From Planctomycetota bacterium (GTDB lineage Bacteria > Planctomycetota > UBA1135 > UBA2386), in the NCBI GenBank assembly GCA_019636245.1, contig JAHBXX010000005.1, forward strand, positions 1-64,000: a stretch of 64,000 bases of DNA, read 5' to 3'. Below are positions 17,480 through 27,173 of this stretch, piece by piece (position 1 is the stretch's first letter; each line of letters starts with the position of its first letter). Position numbers and translations under genes: made by a program. Under the pieces are notes generated by a model. The model searched no databases. It saw only the letters and a program-made list of their open reading frames with translations, and was not told the origin of the DNA.

Positions 17480-18408
17480 GCGCGCCCGCGGCGGCACGCG
17501 GCTTCGCGCCGGCCTCGATCGGCAACTGCGCCGTCGGCTTCGACGTGCTCGGCCACTCGCTCGCCGGCCACGGCGACACGGTCACCGTGCGCTGGAACGA
17601 CCTCGGCAGGGTGCGCATCACCGCCGTGCGCGGCCTCGAGATCGAGCTGCCGCTGGCCGCCGAACGCAACACCGCCGGCCGCGCGCTGCTGGCGCTGCTG
17701 CCGCACGCGCCGCCCGGCCGCGGCTTCGACGCCGTCGTGGAGAAGGGCATCGCGCTGGGATCGGGCATGGGCGGCTCGGCGGCCTCGGCCGTCGCCGCCG
17801 TGGTCGCGGCCAACGCGCTGCTGCCGGCGCCGCTCGACCTGGCGACGCTCTACGCCGCCGCGATGCAGGGCGAAGCCGCGGCGACCGGCGCGGCGCACGG
17901 CGACAACGTCGGTCCGGCGCTGCTGGGCGGACTGGTCATCGCGCCGGCGCAGGGCGCTCCGGTGCGCGTGCCGGTGCCCGCCTGGCTGCACATCGGCCTG
18001 GTGCGGCCGCACTTCGCGCTCGAGACCAGGACCTCGCGGGCCGCGCTCGCCGGCGCCTACGAGCTGGCGCAGTTCGTGCAGCAGAGCGAGGGCCTGGCGC
18101 TGGTGCTGGCCGGCTGCTTCCGCGGCGACGCCGACCTGATCGGGCGCGGGCTGCGCGACGTGCTGGTCGAACCGCGCCGTGCACCGCTGATCCCCGGCTT
18201 CGCCGCGGTGCAGCGGGCGGCGCTCGACCACGGCGCGCTCGGCGCCAGCATCGCCGGCGGCGGTCCCAGCGTGTTCGGATGGTTCCGTTCGGCGGCGGCG
18301 GCCGCGCAGGCCACGGCGGCGATGCAGCGGGCGTTCGCCGCCGCAGGCCTCGCCAGCAGCGCCGTCACGAGCCCGGTCGACGGCCCGGCCGCCGAGGTGC
18401 GGCCATGA
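17476..18408 (+). CDS. thrB: Homoserine kinase (GHMP family)
   Basis: 310 residues starting at GTG 17476, which overlaps the thrA stop as GTGA. Homoserine kinase phosphorylates homoserine with ATP, the fourth step of threonine synthesis. The N-terminus has the substrate motif [19 protein letters not shown]. The GHMP ATP-binding loop is [18 protein letters not shown] and the C-terminal glycine loop is [16 protein letters not shown]. Length and motif spacing match ThrB proteins closely. Its place between thrA and thrC in a 4-bp coupled operon confirms the assignment. Confidence 0.95.
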   Translation: MSAPAAARGFAPASIGNCAVGFDVLGHSLAGHGDTVTVRWNDLGRVRITAVRGLEIELPLAAERNTAGRALLALLPHAPPGRGFDAVVEKGIALGSGMGGSAASAVAAVVAANALLPAPLDLATLYAAAMQGEAAATGAAHGDNVGPALLGGLVIAPAQGAPVRVPVPAWLHIGLVRPHFALETRTSRAALAGAYELAQFVQQSEGLALVLAGCFRGDADLIGRGLRDVLVEPRRAPLIPGFAAVQRAALDHGALGASIAGGGPSVFGWFRSAAAAAQATAAMQRAFAAAGLASSAVTSPVDGPAAEVRP

Positions 18409-19667
18409 TGGTGCAGAGCACCCGCGGCGGCGAGATGGTGCCACTGTCGGTCGCGATCGCGCGCGGCCAGGCGGCCGACGGCGGCCTCTACCTGCCGCCC
18501 CGGCTGCCGCCCCGGCCGGGCCCGTGGGGCCTCGACCTGCCCGCCCGCGCCGCCGCCGTGCTGCGGCCGTTCTTCGCCGGCGACGAACTCGCGGTCTGGC
18601 TCGACGACTGCGTGCGGGAGAGCTTCACCTTCCCGGCGCCGGTGCGCTGGCTCGACGGCGACGACGGCCTGCTCGAGCTGTTCCACGGCCCGACGGCGGC
18701 GTTCAAGGACTTCGGCGCCCGCTTCCTCGCCGCCTGCCTGGCGCGGCTGGTGCCGGCCGGGCGGCCGACGACGGTGCTGGTCGCCACCTCCGGCGACACC
18801 GGCGCCGCCGTCGCGGCTGCGTTCCATCGCCGGCGCGGCTTCCGCGTCGTGGTGCTCTACCCCGACGGTCGCGTGTCGCCGCGTCAGGCCCACCAGCTCG
18901 GCGCGTTCGGCGACAACGTGACGACGTTCCGCGTCGCCGGCTCGTTCGACGACTGCCAGCGGCTCGTCAAGGAGGCGTTCGCGGACCACGAACTCGGCCG
19001 CCGCCACGGCCTGGTGTCGGCGAACAGCATCAGCCTCGGGCGGCTCCTGCCGCAGATGGCCTACTACGCCAACGCCGCGCTCGAGGCCGAGGCCTGCGGC
19101 CGCGCGCCGGTGCACTTCGTCGTGCCGACCGGCAACCTGGGCAACGGCTTCGCCTGCCTGCTGGCGCGCGAGGCCGGGCTGCCGATCGGCCGCATCGTGC
19201 TGGCGACGAACCGGAACCGCGTGCTGCCCGAGTTCCTGCGCACCGGCCGCTACGAACCGCGGGCGAGCGTGGCGACGCTGGCGAACGCGATGGACGTCGG
19301 CGCGCCGAGCAACCTCGAACGGCTGCGCGCGCGCTGCGCCGACCCGGCCGCCGCCGTGACCGCGGACTGGGTCGACGACGACGCCATCCGGGCGACGATC
19401 GCCGACGCGGCGGCGCGGCGCGGCGTCGTCGTCTGCCCGCACACCGCCTGCGGCCTGGCCGTGTTGGCGCGCCTGCGCGCCGGCGGCGAGCGCGGCCACT
19501 GGCTGGTCGCCGCCACCGCGCACCCGGCGAAGTTCGAGACCGTCGTCGAACCGCTGGTCGGCCACCCGGTGCCGGTGCCCGCGCCGCTGCAGGCGCTGCT
19601 GGCGCGGCCGGCGCGGGCCGAGCCGCTCGAAGCCGCGTTGCCGGCGCTGGCGGCGCGGCTGGCCTAG
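18405..19667 (+). CDS. thrC: Threonine synthase
   Basis: 420 residues from ATG 18405, which overlaps the thrB stop (ATGA); a second ATG follows at 18408. Threonine synthase is a PLP enzyme converting O-phosphohomoserine to threonine. The N-terminal STRGG and DGGLYLP motifs are standard; the PLP lysine lies in [17 protein letters not shown], and the phosphate-binding loop is [30 protein letters not shown] and [11 protein letters not shown] are also diagnostic of the enteric-type (class II) enzyme. Last gene of the thr operon; 73 bases separate it from the secretion ATPase gene. Confidence 0.95.
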   Translation: MMVQSTRGGEMVPLSVAIARGQAADGGLYLPPRLPPRPGPWGLDLPARAAAVLRPFFAGDELAVWLDDCVRESFTFPAPVRWLDGDDGLLELFHGPTAAFKDFGARFLAACLARLVPAGRPTTVLVATSGDTGAAVAAAFHRRRGFRVVVLYPDGRVSPRQAHQLGAFGDNVTTFRVAGSFDDCQRLVKEAFADHELGRRHGLVSANSISLGRLLPQMAYYANAALEAEACGRAPVHFVVPTGNLGNGFACLLAREAGLPIGRIVLATNRNRVLPEFLRTGRYEPRASVATLANAMDVGAPSNLERLRARCADPAAAVTADWVDDDAIRATIADAAARRGVVVCPHTACGLAVLARLRAGGERGHWLVAATAHPAKFETVVEPLVGHPVPVPAPLQALLARPARAEPLEAALPALAARLA

Positions 19668-19740
19668 ACCGCCTGTCCGCCAACGCCCGGTCGCGCCGGC
19701 GGGACGCGCGCCCCCACAGCCTGCGCCGGGGTCCAAGCCG

Positions 19741-21999
19741 ATGCGTTCCGACATGGCGACCGCCGTCGAACCGAAGCCCAAGGAAGCCGCGCTGGCCTGC
19801 GTGGCGCGGGACCCGCGCATCGCCGCGGCGCTGGCGACGGTACGCCGCGAGGCGTTCCCGCCGCTGCGCACCGGCGCGCGCGAGCTGTCGCCGGACGCCC
19901 TGCAGCGCCTGCTCGAGGACCTGCACGTCGCCGAGCGCAGCCACGTGCTGATCGCCGGCTGCGAGAGCGGCTACCTGCCCACCCTCTGCGGCGCGATTGC
20001 CCGGCTGGTGACGGTGGTCTGCGACGTGCCGGCGGTCGCGGGCAGGCTCGCGGAGCAGCTCGGCAGCGCCGGCACCACGAACATCCGGCTGTGCAGCTAC
20101 GTGCCCGGCACGACGGCCGACGACGACGGCTGCGACGTGGTGCTCGACCTGCGGCACCAAGGCGGGCGGCTGCAGCCCGAGCTGCAGGCGCGGCTGCGGC
20201 CGCTGGCTCGCGCCGCGGTGGTGCTCGACGGCGCCCAGCCGCCGCGGCGCCTGCGCCGGTTCCTGCGCCTGCCCGACGCGGGTCTCGCCGAGGACGAGAT
20301 CGATCTGACCCGCTTCCTGCCGCTGCTCGGCGACCTGCTGGTCGAGGCCGGGGCGGCCCTGCGCCAGGAGGTGACGGAGGCAGCCCGCGCGGCGGCACAG
20401 AATGGCCGCCTGCTCGGCGAGGAACTGCTGGCGCGCGGTTCGGTGCGCGAGGACGACCTCTACCGCGTGCTGGCACAGCAGCGGCAGCTGCCGTTCACGC
20501 AGACGGCCGCGGCGCTGGCCCGGCTGGACCGCGAGCTCGTGCGGCAGCTGCCGCGCAAGTACCTCGACCATTACCGCTTCCTGCCGCTGCACAGCGCCGA
20601 CGGCCGGGTCGCCGTGGTCACCCCGAACCCCGATCTGCCGCTGTGGGAGCTGGCCTCGGTGTTCGACGGCGCCGAGATCGTGCCGGAACTGACCACGCCG
20701 ACCGACCTGCAGCGCATCTGGACGGCGATCGAGCTCGGCTTCGTCAGCCAGCCGGCGCGGCCGACCGAGACCCTGCCACGGGCCGTCGACGAGGCGCCGG
20801 TGGTCGTCGAGGACTCGCGGGCGGCGGGCCTGTTCGACGCGCTGCTGCTCGACGCCGTCGCCGATCGCGCCAGCGACATCCACCTCGAGAGCTACGAGAC
20901 CGGCGCCCGCCTGCGCTTCCGCATCGACGGCAGCCTGCACGACGTCGACCGCTACCGCTTCTCGAACGACGACGTCGTCGCCCTGCTGAACGTGGTCAAG
21001 ATCGCGGCCAACCTCGACATCGCCGAGCGCCGCGTGCCGCAGAGCGGCCGCATCCGGCGCCGCGTCGCCAGGCGCCTGCTCGACCTGCGCGTGCAGACGC
21101 AGCCGACGCTGTACCACGAGACCGTGGTGATCCGCATCCTGCCGCAGGACCAGCGGCCGCCGACGGTCGAGGACCTCGGCTTCCTGCCCGACGTCGCCGA
21201 ACGCTACCGCCGCGCGCTGCGCAACCCGCAGGGGCTGGTGCTGGTCGTCGGCGCGACCGGCTCGGGCAAGTCGACGACGCTCTACGCCGGGCTGCAGCTC
21301 CTGGCCCAGGACCCGACCCGCAAGGTCATCACCATCGAGGACCCGATCGAGTACTCGATGGCGGGCATCCAGCAGACGCAGGTCAACGGCGCCGTCGGCT
21401 TCCGCTTCGCCGACGCCGTGCGGTCGTTCCTGCGCCAGGATCCCGACGTGATCCTCATCGGCGAGATCCGCGACGCCGAGACCGCGCTCGAGGCGATCCG
21501 CGCCGCGCAGACCGGCCACCTGGTGCTGGCGACGCTGCACTGCAACGACGCCGTCGACGCCGTGCAGCGCCTCACCGACCTCGGCATGCACGCGAACTCC
21601 GTCGCCAGCGAACTGAACACCGTGATCGCGCAGCGGCTGGCGCGACGCCTGTGCACCGCCTGCCGCCGCCCGGCCACGCCGCGCGCCGAGGTCCTCGGCG
21701 AGCTGTTCGCCGGCGCCCCGCCGGCCGACTTCCGCGCCTTCGAAGGCGCCGGCTGCGGGCGCTGCAACGGCACCGGCACGCGCGGTCGCATCGCCGTCGT
21801 CGAGCTGCTGACCGTCGACGCGGCGTTGCGGCGCGCCATCAGCCGCGGCGCCGTGCTCGACGATCTGCGCGAACTCGCCCACCGGAGCGGCCTGCGGTCG
21901 CTGCGCGACAGCGCGCTGGCGCTGGTGCAGGAGGGCGCGATCTCGCTCGGCGAGCTGTACGACGTGCTGTCGGCGGAGCAGATGCGGCCGGTCGGCTGA
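19741..21999 (+). CDS. GspE/PilB-type secretion ATPase with isoaspartyl-methyltransferase-like N-terminus
   Basis: 752 residues in three parts. Residues ~20-165 read like a protein-L-isoaspartate O-methyltransferase: DPRIAAALATVRREAFPP, then HVLIAGCESGYLPTLCGAIA in the place of the SAM-binding 'VLEIGTGSGYQAAxLA', and VTVVCDVPAVAGRLAEQL. The SAM glycines are degenerate. Residues ~190-300 are an MshEN/N1 domain (GRLLGEELLARGSVREDDLY). Residues ~365-750 are a complete hexameric ATPase: Walker A GATGSGKST (Lys510), Asp box TIEDPIEYSMAGIQQTQVN, Walker B DPDVILIGEIRD, His box TGHLVLATLHCNDA, and a CxxC...CxxC zinc site (CTAC, CGRC). It would power a type II secretion or type IV pilus machine, but no other component is encoded nearby. 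Confidence 0.88.
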   Translation: MRSDMATAVEPKPKEAALACVARDPRIAAALATVRREAFPPLRTGARELSPDALQRLLEDLHVAERSHVLIAGCESGYLPTLCGAIARLVTVVCDVPAVAGRLAEQLGSAGTTNIRLCSYVPGTTADDDGCDVVLDLRHQGGRLQPELQARLRPLARAAVVLDGAQPPRRLRRFLRLPDAGLAEDEIDLTRFLPLLGDLLVEAGAALRQEVTEAARAAAQNGRLLGEELLARGSVREDDLYRVLAQQRQLPFTQTAAALARLDRELVRQLPRKYLDHYRFLPLHSADGRVAVVTPNPDLPLWELASVFDGAEIVPELTTPTDLQRIWTAIELGFVSQPARPTETLPRAVDEAPVVVEDSRAAGLFDALLLDAVADRASDIHLESYETGARLRFRIDGSLHDVDRYRFSNDDVVALLNVVKIAANLDIAERRVPQSGRIRRRVARRLLDLRVQTQPTLYHETVVIRILPQDQRPPTVEDLGFLPDVAERYRRALRNPQGLVLVVGATGSGKSTTLYAGLQLLAQDPTRKVITIEDPIEYSMAGIQQTQVNGAVGFRFADAVRSFLRQDPDVILIGEIRDAETALEAIRAAQTGHLVLATLHCNDAVDAVQRLTDLGMHANSVASELNTVIAQRLARRLCTACRRPATPRAEVLGELFAGAPPADFRAFEGAGCGRCNGTGTRGRIAVVELLTVDAALRRAISRGAVLDDLRELAHRSGLRSLRDSALALVQEGAISLGELYDVLSAEQMRPVG

Positions 22000-22019
22000 A
22001 ACCGGCCGGCCCGGCGCCG

Positions 22020-22700
22020 TCAGCGCACCAGCGGCACCCGCCAGCCGGCGATCAGGTCCTTCTCGTCCGGCGCGTGCTGCTCGACCAGGTCGATCGCGCG
22101 CTGCCGCAGCTCGTAGTCGGTCGCGTAGCTGCGCGCCGGCGCGGCGACCTGGGCCGCCCGTTCGGCGGTCGGCGCCACGGCGCCGGCGGCGCGGGCGCGC
22201 GCCAGTTCGGCGTCGATCTGGCGCTGGCGCAGCTCCTCCGGCAGCGCCGGCGCACCGTAGAAGATCGGCGCGTCCTCGAGCCAGAAGTCGCCGGGCACCA
22301 GCACGACCAGGCGGCCGGAGCCCTGGCCGGTGTTGATGCGCTCGGCGGTCTCGGCGCCGACGTAGAGCACCGGCTCCAGCGTCTGCCGGGGCACCATCGC
22401 CGCGGCGTCGCCCGCCAGCACCAGGAGCCAGCCGCTGGCCACCAGCGGCCGCTCGGCTCGCCACAGGTGGCGGAACGGCTGGTCGACGCGGAAGCGCTCG
22501 GCATGCAGCAGTTCGAGCTGCCGCACGGGCGTCGGCACGGCCGCCGCGGGCTGTGCGGCCGCGCCAGCAGCGGCTCCGGCGTCCCGGCGCGTGGTGGCGA
22601 TCGCGACGACGACGGCGAGCGCCGCGACCGCGGCGGCGGCCAGCAGCAGCGGGGCCCGATGGCCCGCGGAAACACGATGCAGAGTGGGGTCGGAGTGCAT
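22020..22700 (-). CDS. Membrane-anchored hypothetical protein
   Basis: 226 residues from ATG 22700, with GAGG 8 bases upstream. A single N-terminal membrane helix (APLLLAAAAVAALAVVVAIA) is followed by an Ala/Pro linker and a periplasmic domain with no family I recognise (ERINTGQGSGRLVVLVPGDF, ELRQRQIDAELARARAAG). It begins 14 bases after the secreted alpha/beta hydrolase gene ends and is surely in the same operon. It could tether or assist export of that enzyme; this is only inferred from position. Confidence 0.6.
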   Translation of the reverse strand: MHSDPTLHRVSAGHRAPLLLAAAAVAALAVVVAIATTRRDAGAAAGAAAQPAAAVPTPVRQLELLHAERFRVDQPFRHLWRAERPLVASGWLLVLAGDAAAMVPRQTLEPVLYVGAETAERINTGQGSGRLVVLVPGDFWLEDAPIFYGAPALPEELRQRQIDAELARARAAGAVAPTAERAAQVAAPARSYATDYELRQRAIDLVEQHAPDEKDLIAGWRVPLVR

Positions 22701-22714
22701 GGCGAGGCCTCGCT

Positions 22715-25153
22715 TCAGCTGCGCACCAGTTCGATCTCGTCCAGCGCGATCCGACCCTGCGCCGAACCGTGCGCGGGGCCGAAGCGGAACACGACCCGGC
22801 GCACGCGCGACAGGTCGAGTCCGCTGCCGTTGTTCTGGAAGTCCGTGAGCCGGATCCGGATCGTCTCGAACTCGCTGTTCCAGCCCGAGCCGGTGCCGCA
22901 GGTCGGATCCGAGTTGCGTTGGTAGGGCTCCTCGATGCCGCCGCCGTAGGCGCCGATCTGGATCGTGCCCTGGTTGCCCAGTTCGTCCTCGAGCGACACC
23001 GAGAAGGTCAGGTCGCCGAGCATGGCGGTCGTCAGCGGGTGGCGGCTCGCCTGCGCGGCGCGGAACGACAGGTGGGTGAAGTCGCTGAAGCGCGGCCGCA
23101 CGAACGCCGTCGTCAGGTCGTAGGCGAGGCTGTAGGAGCCGGCGCCGTCGAACGAGAACACGCAGGCGAAGCTGTCGGTGCGGTAGGCGGCGTTGCCGCT
23201 GAAGCTGTCGTAGGTGAAGCCGTTGAACGGATCGTTGATCGAGTTGGTGAAGTCGTCGTTGGCGTCGTCGGCGCGCCCCTCGACGAACGCCTGCACGCCG
23301 ATGGCGACGTTGGCGCCGGAGGTGGCGAGGTTGGGGCTGGCGAACGACTGGTCCTGGAAGTCGTCGATCACGTACTTGCCGGTCGCCGCGTCGTCGCGGA
23401 TCGTCAGGTTGACGGTCACGCCGGCGGAGGTCGGCGCCCCGACCGGCCGGAAGCGCTCGTACTGCCGCCACAGGTAGTCGCGCGACGGCACGTCGCCGCG
23501 CACGTGGTGCGACACCAGCGCCAGCAGGTAGCCGCGCATGATCTCGTGCGTCGTCGCGCGACCGATCAGCGCCGGCCCCGAGGCGAAGGCGCCGCCGGTG
23601 CCGTCGTGCAGGTCGCCGTGGCCGACGCCGTACATCGAGATCGTCTGCCGCTTGGCCGTGGCGCGTTCGTGCAGCGCATACCAGTAGACCTGGGCCGCGT
23701 CGGCGCAGCCGTGCACGTCGGAATCGGCCTGCGCCACCCAGAGGTGGAAGTTGGCATCGTGCGGGTGCGAGCCGTTGCCGGTGCCGCCGAGGATCGGGCT
23801 CACTCCGGCCCAGCCGCCGAAGTCGACCGGCGCCATGCTGGAGACCAGCACGATGTCGCCGATCGTGAAGTTCGCCGGCGTGACGACGCCGCGCCACAGC
23901 TGGTCGTAGGCGCGCACGACGCCGTCGGCGCCGCGGCTGTGGCCGATCCAGACGATGCGGCTGCCGTCGATGCGGCCGTTCAGCACGCCGCCGCCGATCA
24001 CGGCCTGGTTGGCGAGGATGTAGTTGGTGTTGGCGATCGTCGACGCCGCCGCGGTGTGGCTGCCCGGCACGGTGTTGTTCTGGTGGCTCATCACCACGTA
24101 GCCGTAGGACGCCAGGTGGAAGCCGATGTGGTCGTACCACTGGTAGTCGTGGCCGTTGCCGTGGCTGACGACGACCAGCGGCAGCTGGCCCAGCACGGCG
24201 ATGTTGGTCGGGTAGTAGGTCTTCTGGCCGAGGAAGCTGCCGCCGCTGTAGAGCAGCGTCGACACGGGATACGGCCCGCGCCCGGTGTTGGTCTTGATCG
24301 CGCCGAAGGTCAGGTTGCGGCAGACGTAGAAGCCGGCCTCGTCGCCGTAGCCGTCGATCAGGTCGACATCGGCGTCGAACTGCCCGTCCTGGCCGAAGTC
24401 GACGACCACGTCGTAGCCGACGCCGATGCGGGGGTCGCCGGAGCCCGCCGCCTCGCTGGGTCCGGGCAGGGCGCCGCCGTCGAGCAGGAACGTGTTCTGC
24501 TGGATCGTCGTCGCCCCCGCCGGGAAGGCGACCGCCTGCGGCGCCCCGCGCACGTCGACCAGCGTCGGGTTGGCATCCCACTGGGCGGCGGTGCGGGCGG
24601 CGACGACATAGACGTCGGCGGTCTTGCCGGCGACGTAGCCGAGGCGCGGGTCGACGCCGAGCGACACCGGCGCCTGGCGGTTGATCGCGGCGACGTGCTC
24701 GAAGAACGGGTACGCGAGCAGCGGATTGCCGGCGAGCTGCGGCCGGGCGACGCTCGTCAGCTCGACGTTGTTCGACACCACGAAGCCGCTGGGCGCACCC
24801 GGATCGAGCGACAGCGCCGCGAACCAGACCTTCTGCGCGTGCAGCGACTCCTGGTAGGGGATCGGGATCGTCAGCGAGATCGTGCCGCCCGCCGGCACGA
24901 AGCCGATCACCAGCATGCCGAACGCCGGCGTCAGCCCCAGCGGCACGTTGAGGCCGAGCACGCTGGTCGGCCCGGGATCGGTGTCGACCATCAGCGCCAC
25001 CGGCTGGCCGGGCTGGCCGGTGACCTCGGCGACGGTGTCGCTGCCGATCGGTCGCACGACGGCGGTCTGGCCGTCGAGGGTGAGCGAGAGCTGGGCGCGC
25101 ACGGTGCCCACCGCGACCAGCAGGGTCGCGGCGGCGAAGAGGGGCGTTCGCAT
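22715..25153 (-). CDS. Secreted alpha/beta hydrolase with accessory domains
   Basis: 812 residues with a signal peptide (LFAAATLLVAVGTVRAQ) from ATG 25153. The N-terminal ~110 residues form a beta-rich domain (VLGLNVPLGLTPAFGMLVIG, then a PGAPSGFVVSN-type motif common in planctomycete exported proteins). The central region (~290-600) is an alpha/beta hydrolase of the PET-hydrolase/acyl-esterase kind: oxyanion-side VVVSHGNGHDYQWYDHIGFH, nucleophile elbow IGHSRGADGV, and a late GVGHGDLHDG that can supply His. The C-terminal ~200 residues look like a carbohydrate-binding jelly roll (YVIDDFQDQSFASPNLATSG ... GRIALDEIELV). Likely substrates are esters or polysaccharide-linked esters outside the cell. 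It is co-oriented with the lectin-TIG gene upstream and the anchored gene downstream. Confidence 0.75.
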   Translation of the reverse strand: MRTPLFAAATLLVAVGTVRAQLSLTLDGQTAVVRPIGSDTVAEVTGQPGQPVALMVDTDPGPTSVLGLNVPLGLTPAFGMLVIGFVPAGGTISLTIPIPYQESLHAQKVWFAALSLDPGAPSGFVVSNNVELTSVARPQLAGNPLLAYPFFEHVAAINRQAPVSLGVDPRLGYVAGKTADVYVVAARTAAQWDANPTLVDVRGAPQAVAFPAGATTIQQNTFLLDGGALPGPSEAAGSGDPRIGVGYDVVVDFGQDGQFDADVDLIDGYGDEAGFYVCRNLTFGAIKTNTGRGPYPVSTLLYSGGSFLGQKTYYPTNIAVLGQLPLVVVSHGNGHDYQWYDHIGFHLASYGYVVMSHQNNTVPGSHTAAASTIANTNYILANQAVIGGGVLNGRIDGSRIVWIGHSRGADGVVRAYDQLWRGVVTPANFTIGDIVLVSSMAPVDFGGWAGVSPILGGTGNGSHPHDANFHLWVAQADSDVHGCADAAQVYWYALHERATAKRQTISMYGVGHGDLHDGTGGAFASGPALIGRATTHEIMRGYLLALVSHHVRGDVPSRDYLWRQYERFRPVGAPTSAGVTVNLTIRDDAATGKYVIDDFQDQSFASPNLATSGANVAIGVQAFVEGRADDANDDFTNSINDPFNGFTYDSFSGNAAYRTDSFACVFSFDGAGSYSLAYDLTTAFVRPRFSDFTHLSFRAAQASRHPLTTAMLGDLTFSVSLEDELGNQGTIQIGAYGGGIEEPYQRNSDPTCGTGSGWNSEFETIRIRLTDFQNNGSGLDLSRVRRVVFRFGPAHGSAQGRIALDEIELVRS

Positions 25154-25220
25154 GGCGGGTGGTAGGGTGCGGCGACCGACGGTGTGCCGCCGCGCGGCAG
25201 CACCCGCGGCCACAGGTGGA

Positions 25221-26891
25221 TCAGAAGTAGGTGAAGGTGGTCGTCGCGGTGCAGCCGCCCGGGGTCTGGACGACGACCTGCTTGGCGCCCGGGGTGCCGG
25301 GCGGTGTGGTCATCACCACGGCGCCCGTGGTCACGGAGGTCACGGTGGCCGGATTGCCGCCGATGGTCGCGGTCGTGCCGGCCGCGAAGCCGGTGCCGAG
25401 GACGACGAACACCGTGCCGCCGGCCGTGGAGCCGGTGTTGTTCACGGTGCTCGAGATGGTCGGGGTCGGATTGAAGGTGGCCGTCGCGGTGGCGCCATCG
25501 GGGTTGCGCACCCGCAGCAGCGCCCCGCACGGCACCGCGGCCGGCATCGGGAAGACGATCTGCTGCGCCGCCACCGACGTCGTCGGCACCGGGACGCCGT
25601 TGAGATCGAGGGTCGCGAACGGCGAGAAGCTGTTGCCGGTGACGACGATGTTGGCACCGACCCCGGCGGACGACGGCGACACCGTGGTGATCGATGGCGC
25701 CGGCGCCAGGCTCAGCTGCAGGCCGATCGCGTTCGTCCGTTCGATCGTCGCCGGATTGGCCGCATCGGTGGCCATCAGGGCCTGGAACGTCAGTTCGGTC
25801 GGCAGGATCAGCCCGGCCGGCACCGGCACCGACACCGGCGCGATCGCGCCGCCGAGGTCGATCGGGAACCACAGCGGGAAGCAGGCGTCGCCCCACGCCG
25901 TCGGCGTCACCGTCGCCGGGCCGGCGATGCCCGGGAACAGGAACAGCAGGAACGGCGCCGAGACCTGACCGGGCGGCGCCGCCACCGCCAGGGTGAACGG
26001 GTCGGCCACCGCCGCGCGGGCGGTGCGGAAGAAGCCGCCGTTGGTGCCGTCGATCGTCAGCAGGTCGTGCGGACCGCCGGCGCCCTCCTGCACGTTGCCG
26101 ACGTAGCAGGCGTCCGGCAGCGAGTAGGAGACCCAGCTCCACGACCGGATCTCGGCGAACTGGCCGGTCGAGCCCGACGACGTCGACGAGGTGAAGCCGA
26201 CCCAGGCGTCGGTGCCGGCGAGCCCGAGACCGCCGGTGCTGCCACCGGTGAGCTGGGTGCCGCCCGCCTCGAAGGTGAACGGCACCGACAGCAGCGGCGC
26301 CGGCTGGCTGCCGAGGAACACGTCGAGCTGACCGGGCACGTAGCGGATGCGCAGCCGGTAGACGGTGTTGCTGCTGAGGTCGGCCGCCGGCGTCACGCGG
26401 CCGATCGAGACGCTCTCGTTCTCGCTGTTGCCGAACGCGCCGACCGTGTGGATGCTGACCTCGTTGCCGCTGGTGTCGTTGAGGAAGCCGTTCTGGATCG
26501 CATCGATCTCGAAGGCGATGCTGTTGGTGATCGGGTTGGTCGTCGCGCCGAAGCCGTAGCCGATGCCCCACAGGCCGCCGCCGAGCGCCGCCGCGCCGGC
26601 CGGCGAGCCCTGGATCACGAAGGCGAGGCCCTCCGGCGACGCGGTCAGCAGGAAGTCGAACTGGGTCTCGAAACCCTCGGTGACCTTGACGGGCAGCGTG
26701 CGCCAGCAACTGCCCGTCTGCGCCGAGCCGCCGGTCGTGAGGCGCAGGTTGGTGCCGACCTGGGCCGCCGAGCCATTCAGGGTCAGGCCGCCGAGGCTGG
26801 CGAAGTTCGGATAGTCGAAGCCCTGGGCCGGGGCGTGGGCGGCGAGCCAGAGACCGGCGGCGACGCCGAGCGGACGAAACACGAGGTTCAC
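25221..26891 (-). CDS. Secreted legume-lectin-like protein with two TIG/IPT domains
   Basis: 556 residues from GTG 26891, preceded by AGGAG at 9 bases. The signal peptide reads LGVAAGLWLAAHAPAQG. Residues ~25-250 resemble the L-type (legume) lectin jelly roll found in bacterial exported proteins: FDYPNFASLGGLTLNG, GFETQFDFLL, GLAFVIQGSP, and NSIAFEIDAIQNG. A middle beta domain follows (~270-380), then two TIG/IPT immunoglobulin-like domains (PSITTVSPSSAGVGANIVVT and PTISSTVNNTGSTAGGTVFV). It should bind glycans on the cell surface or in the medium. It lies just upstream of the secreted hydrolase on the same strand (67-base gap with a small hairpin), so the two may act together on a polymer. 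Confidence 0.75.
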   Translation of the reverse strand: MNLVFRPLGVAAGLWLAAHAPAQGFDYPNFASLGGLTLNGSAAQVGTNLRLTTGGSAQTGSCWRTLPVKVTEGFETQFDFLLTASPEGLAFVIQGSPAGAAALGGGLWGIGYGFGATTNPITNSIAFEIDAIQNGFLNDTSGNEVSIHTVGAFGNSENESVSIGRVTPAADLSSNTVYRLRIRYVPGQLDVFLGSQPAPLLSVPFTFEAGGTQLTGGSTGGLGLAGTDAWVGFTSSTSSGSTGQFAEIRSWSWVSYSLPDACYVGNVQEGAGGPHDLLTIDGTNGGFFRTARAAVADPFTLAVAAPPGQVSAPFLLFLFPGIAGPATVTPTAWGDACFPLWFPIDLGGAIAPVSVPVPAGLILPTELTFQALMATDAANPATIERTNAIGLQLSLAPAPSITTVSPSSAGVGANIVVTGNSFSPFATLDLNGVPVPTTSVAAQQIVFPMPAAVPCGALLRVRNPDGATATATFNPTPTISSTVNNTGSTAGGTVFVVLGTGFAAGTTATIGGNPATVTSVTTGAVVMTTPPGTPGAKQVVVQTPGGCTATTTFTYF

Positions 26892-26943
26892 GGGGATGGG
26901 CTCCTGGACCGGGCCGGCCAGCGGGGGCTCCGCCGGGCGGCGC

Positions 26944-26949
26944 AGCATA
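26944..26949 (-). promoter_or_regulatory. Candidate -10 element for the lectin-TIG gene
   Basis: TATGCT on the minus strand, about 52 bases before GTG 26891, leaving a short leader that contains the AGGAG ribosome-binding site. No clear -35 hexamer. Confidence 0.35.
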
Positions 26950-27138
26950 GTCAGCCTGCACCCGGCACGGCAGGGGGCGCACGACGGGATCTCGCGCCCC
27001 TGGGCTCGACCGGCGGCACGCCGACGGCTCGGCCCGCAGCGACCTGGCCTCGAGGTCGACCGCGGCGCTCCCAACGCCGCCTTCGCAGCGTGGCGTCCAC
27101 GATCCGGGCTGCCGCTCCCCCCGCGTTGCGCCGCCCGC

Positions 27139-27160
27139 TACGCTCCACCGTGGCGAGGAG
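27139..27160 (+). promoter_or_regulatory. Candidate -10 element and ribosome-binding site of the DksA/TraR gene
   Basis: TACGCT (27139-27144) is followed by GAGGAG (27155-27160), 13 bases before ATG 27174. This is one of the few genes here with both a -10-like hexamer and a true Shine-Dalgarno sequence. Confidence 0.35.
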
Positions 27161-27173
27161 CCAAACGCCAGCC

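Noticed and set aside
12224..17497. A 1757-codon open frame on the minus strand
   Set aside because: Antisense to kinase-SUMF1 and thrA; Arg/His/Gln-rich with no recognisable motif, as expected when the true genes have G/C third positions.
12157..18408. A 2083-codon open frame on the plus strand
   Set aside because: Only its last 310 codons (homoserine kinase) are real; the rest is Arg/Pro/Ala-rich shadow coding over the kinase and thrA genes.
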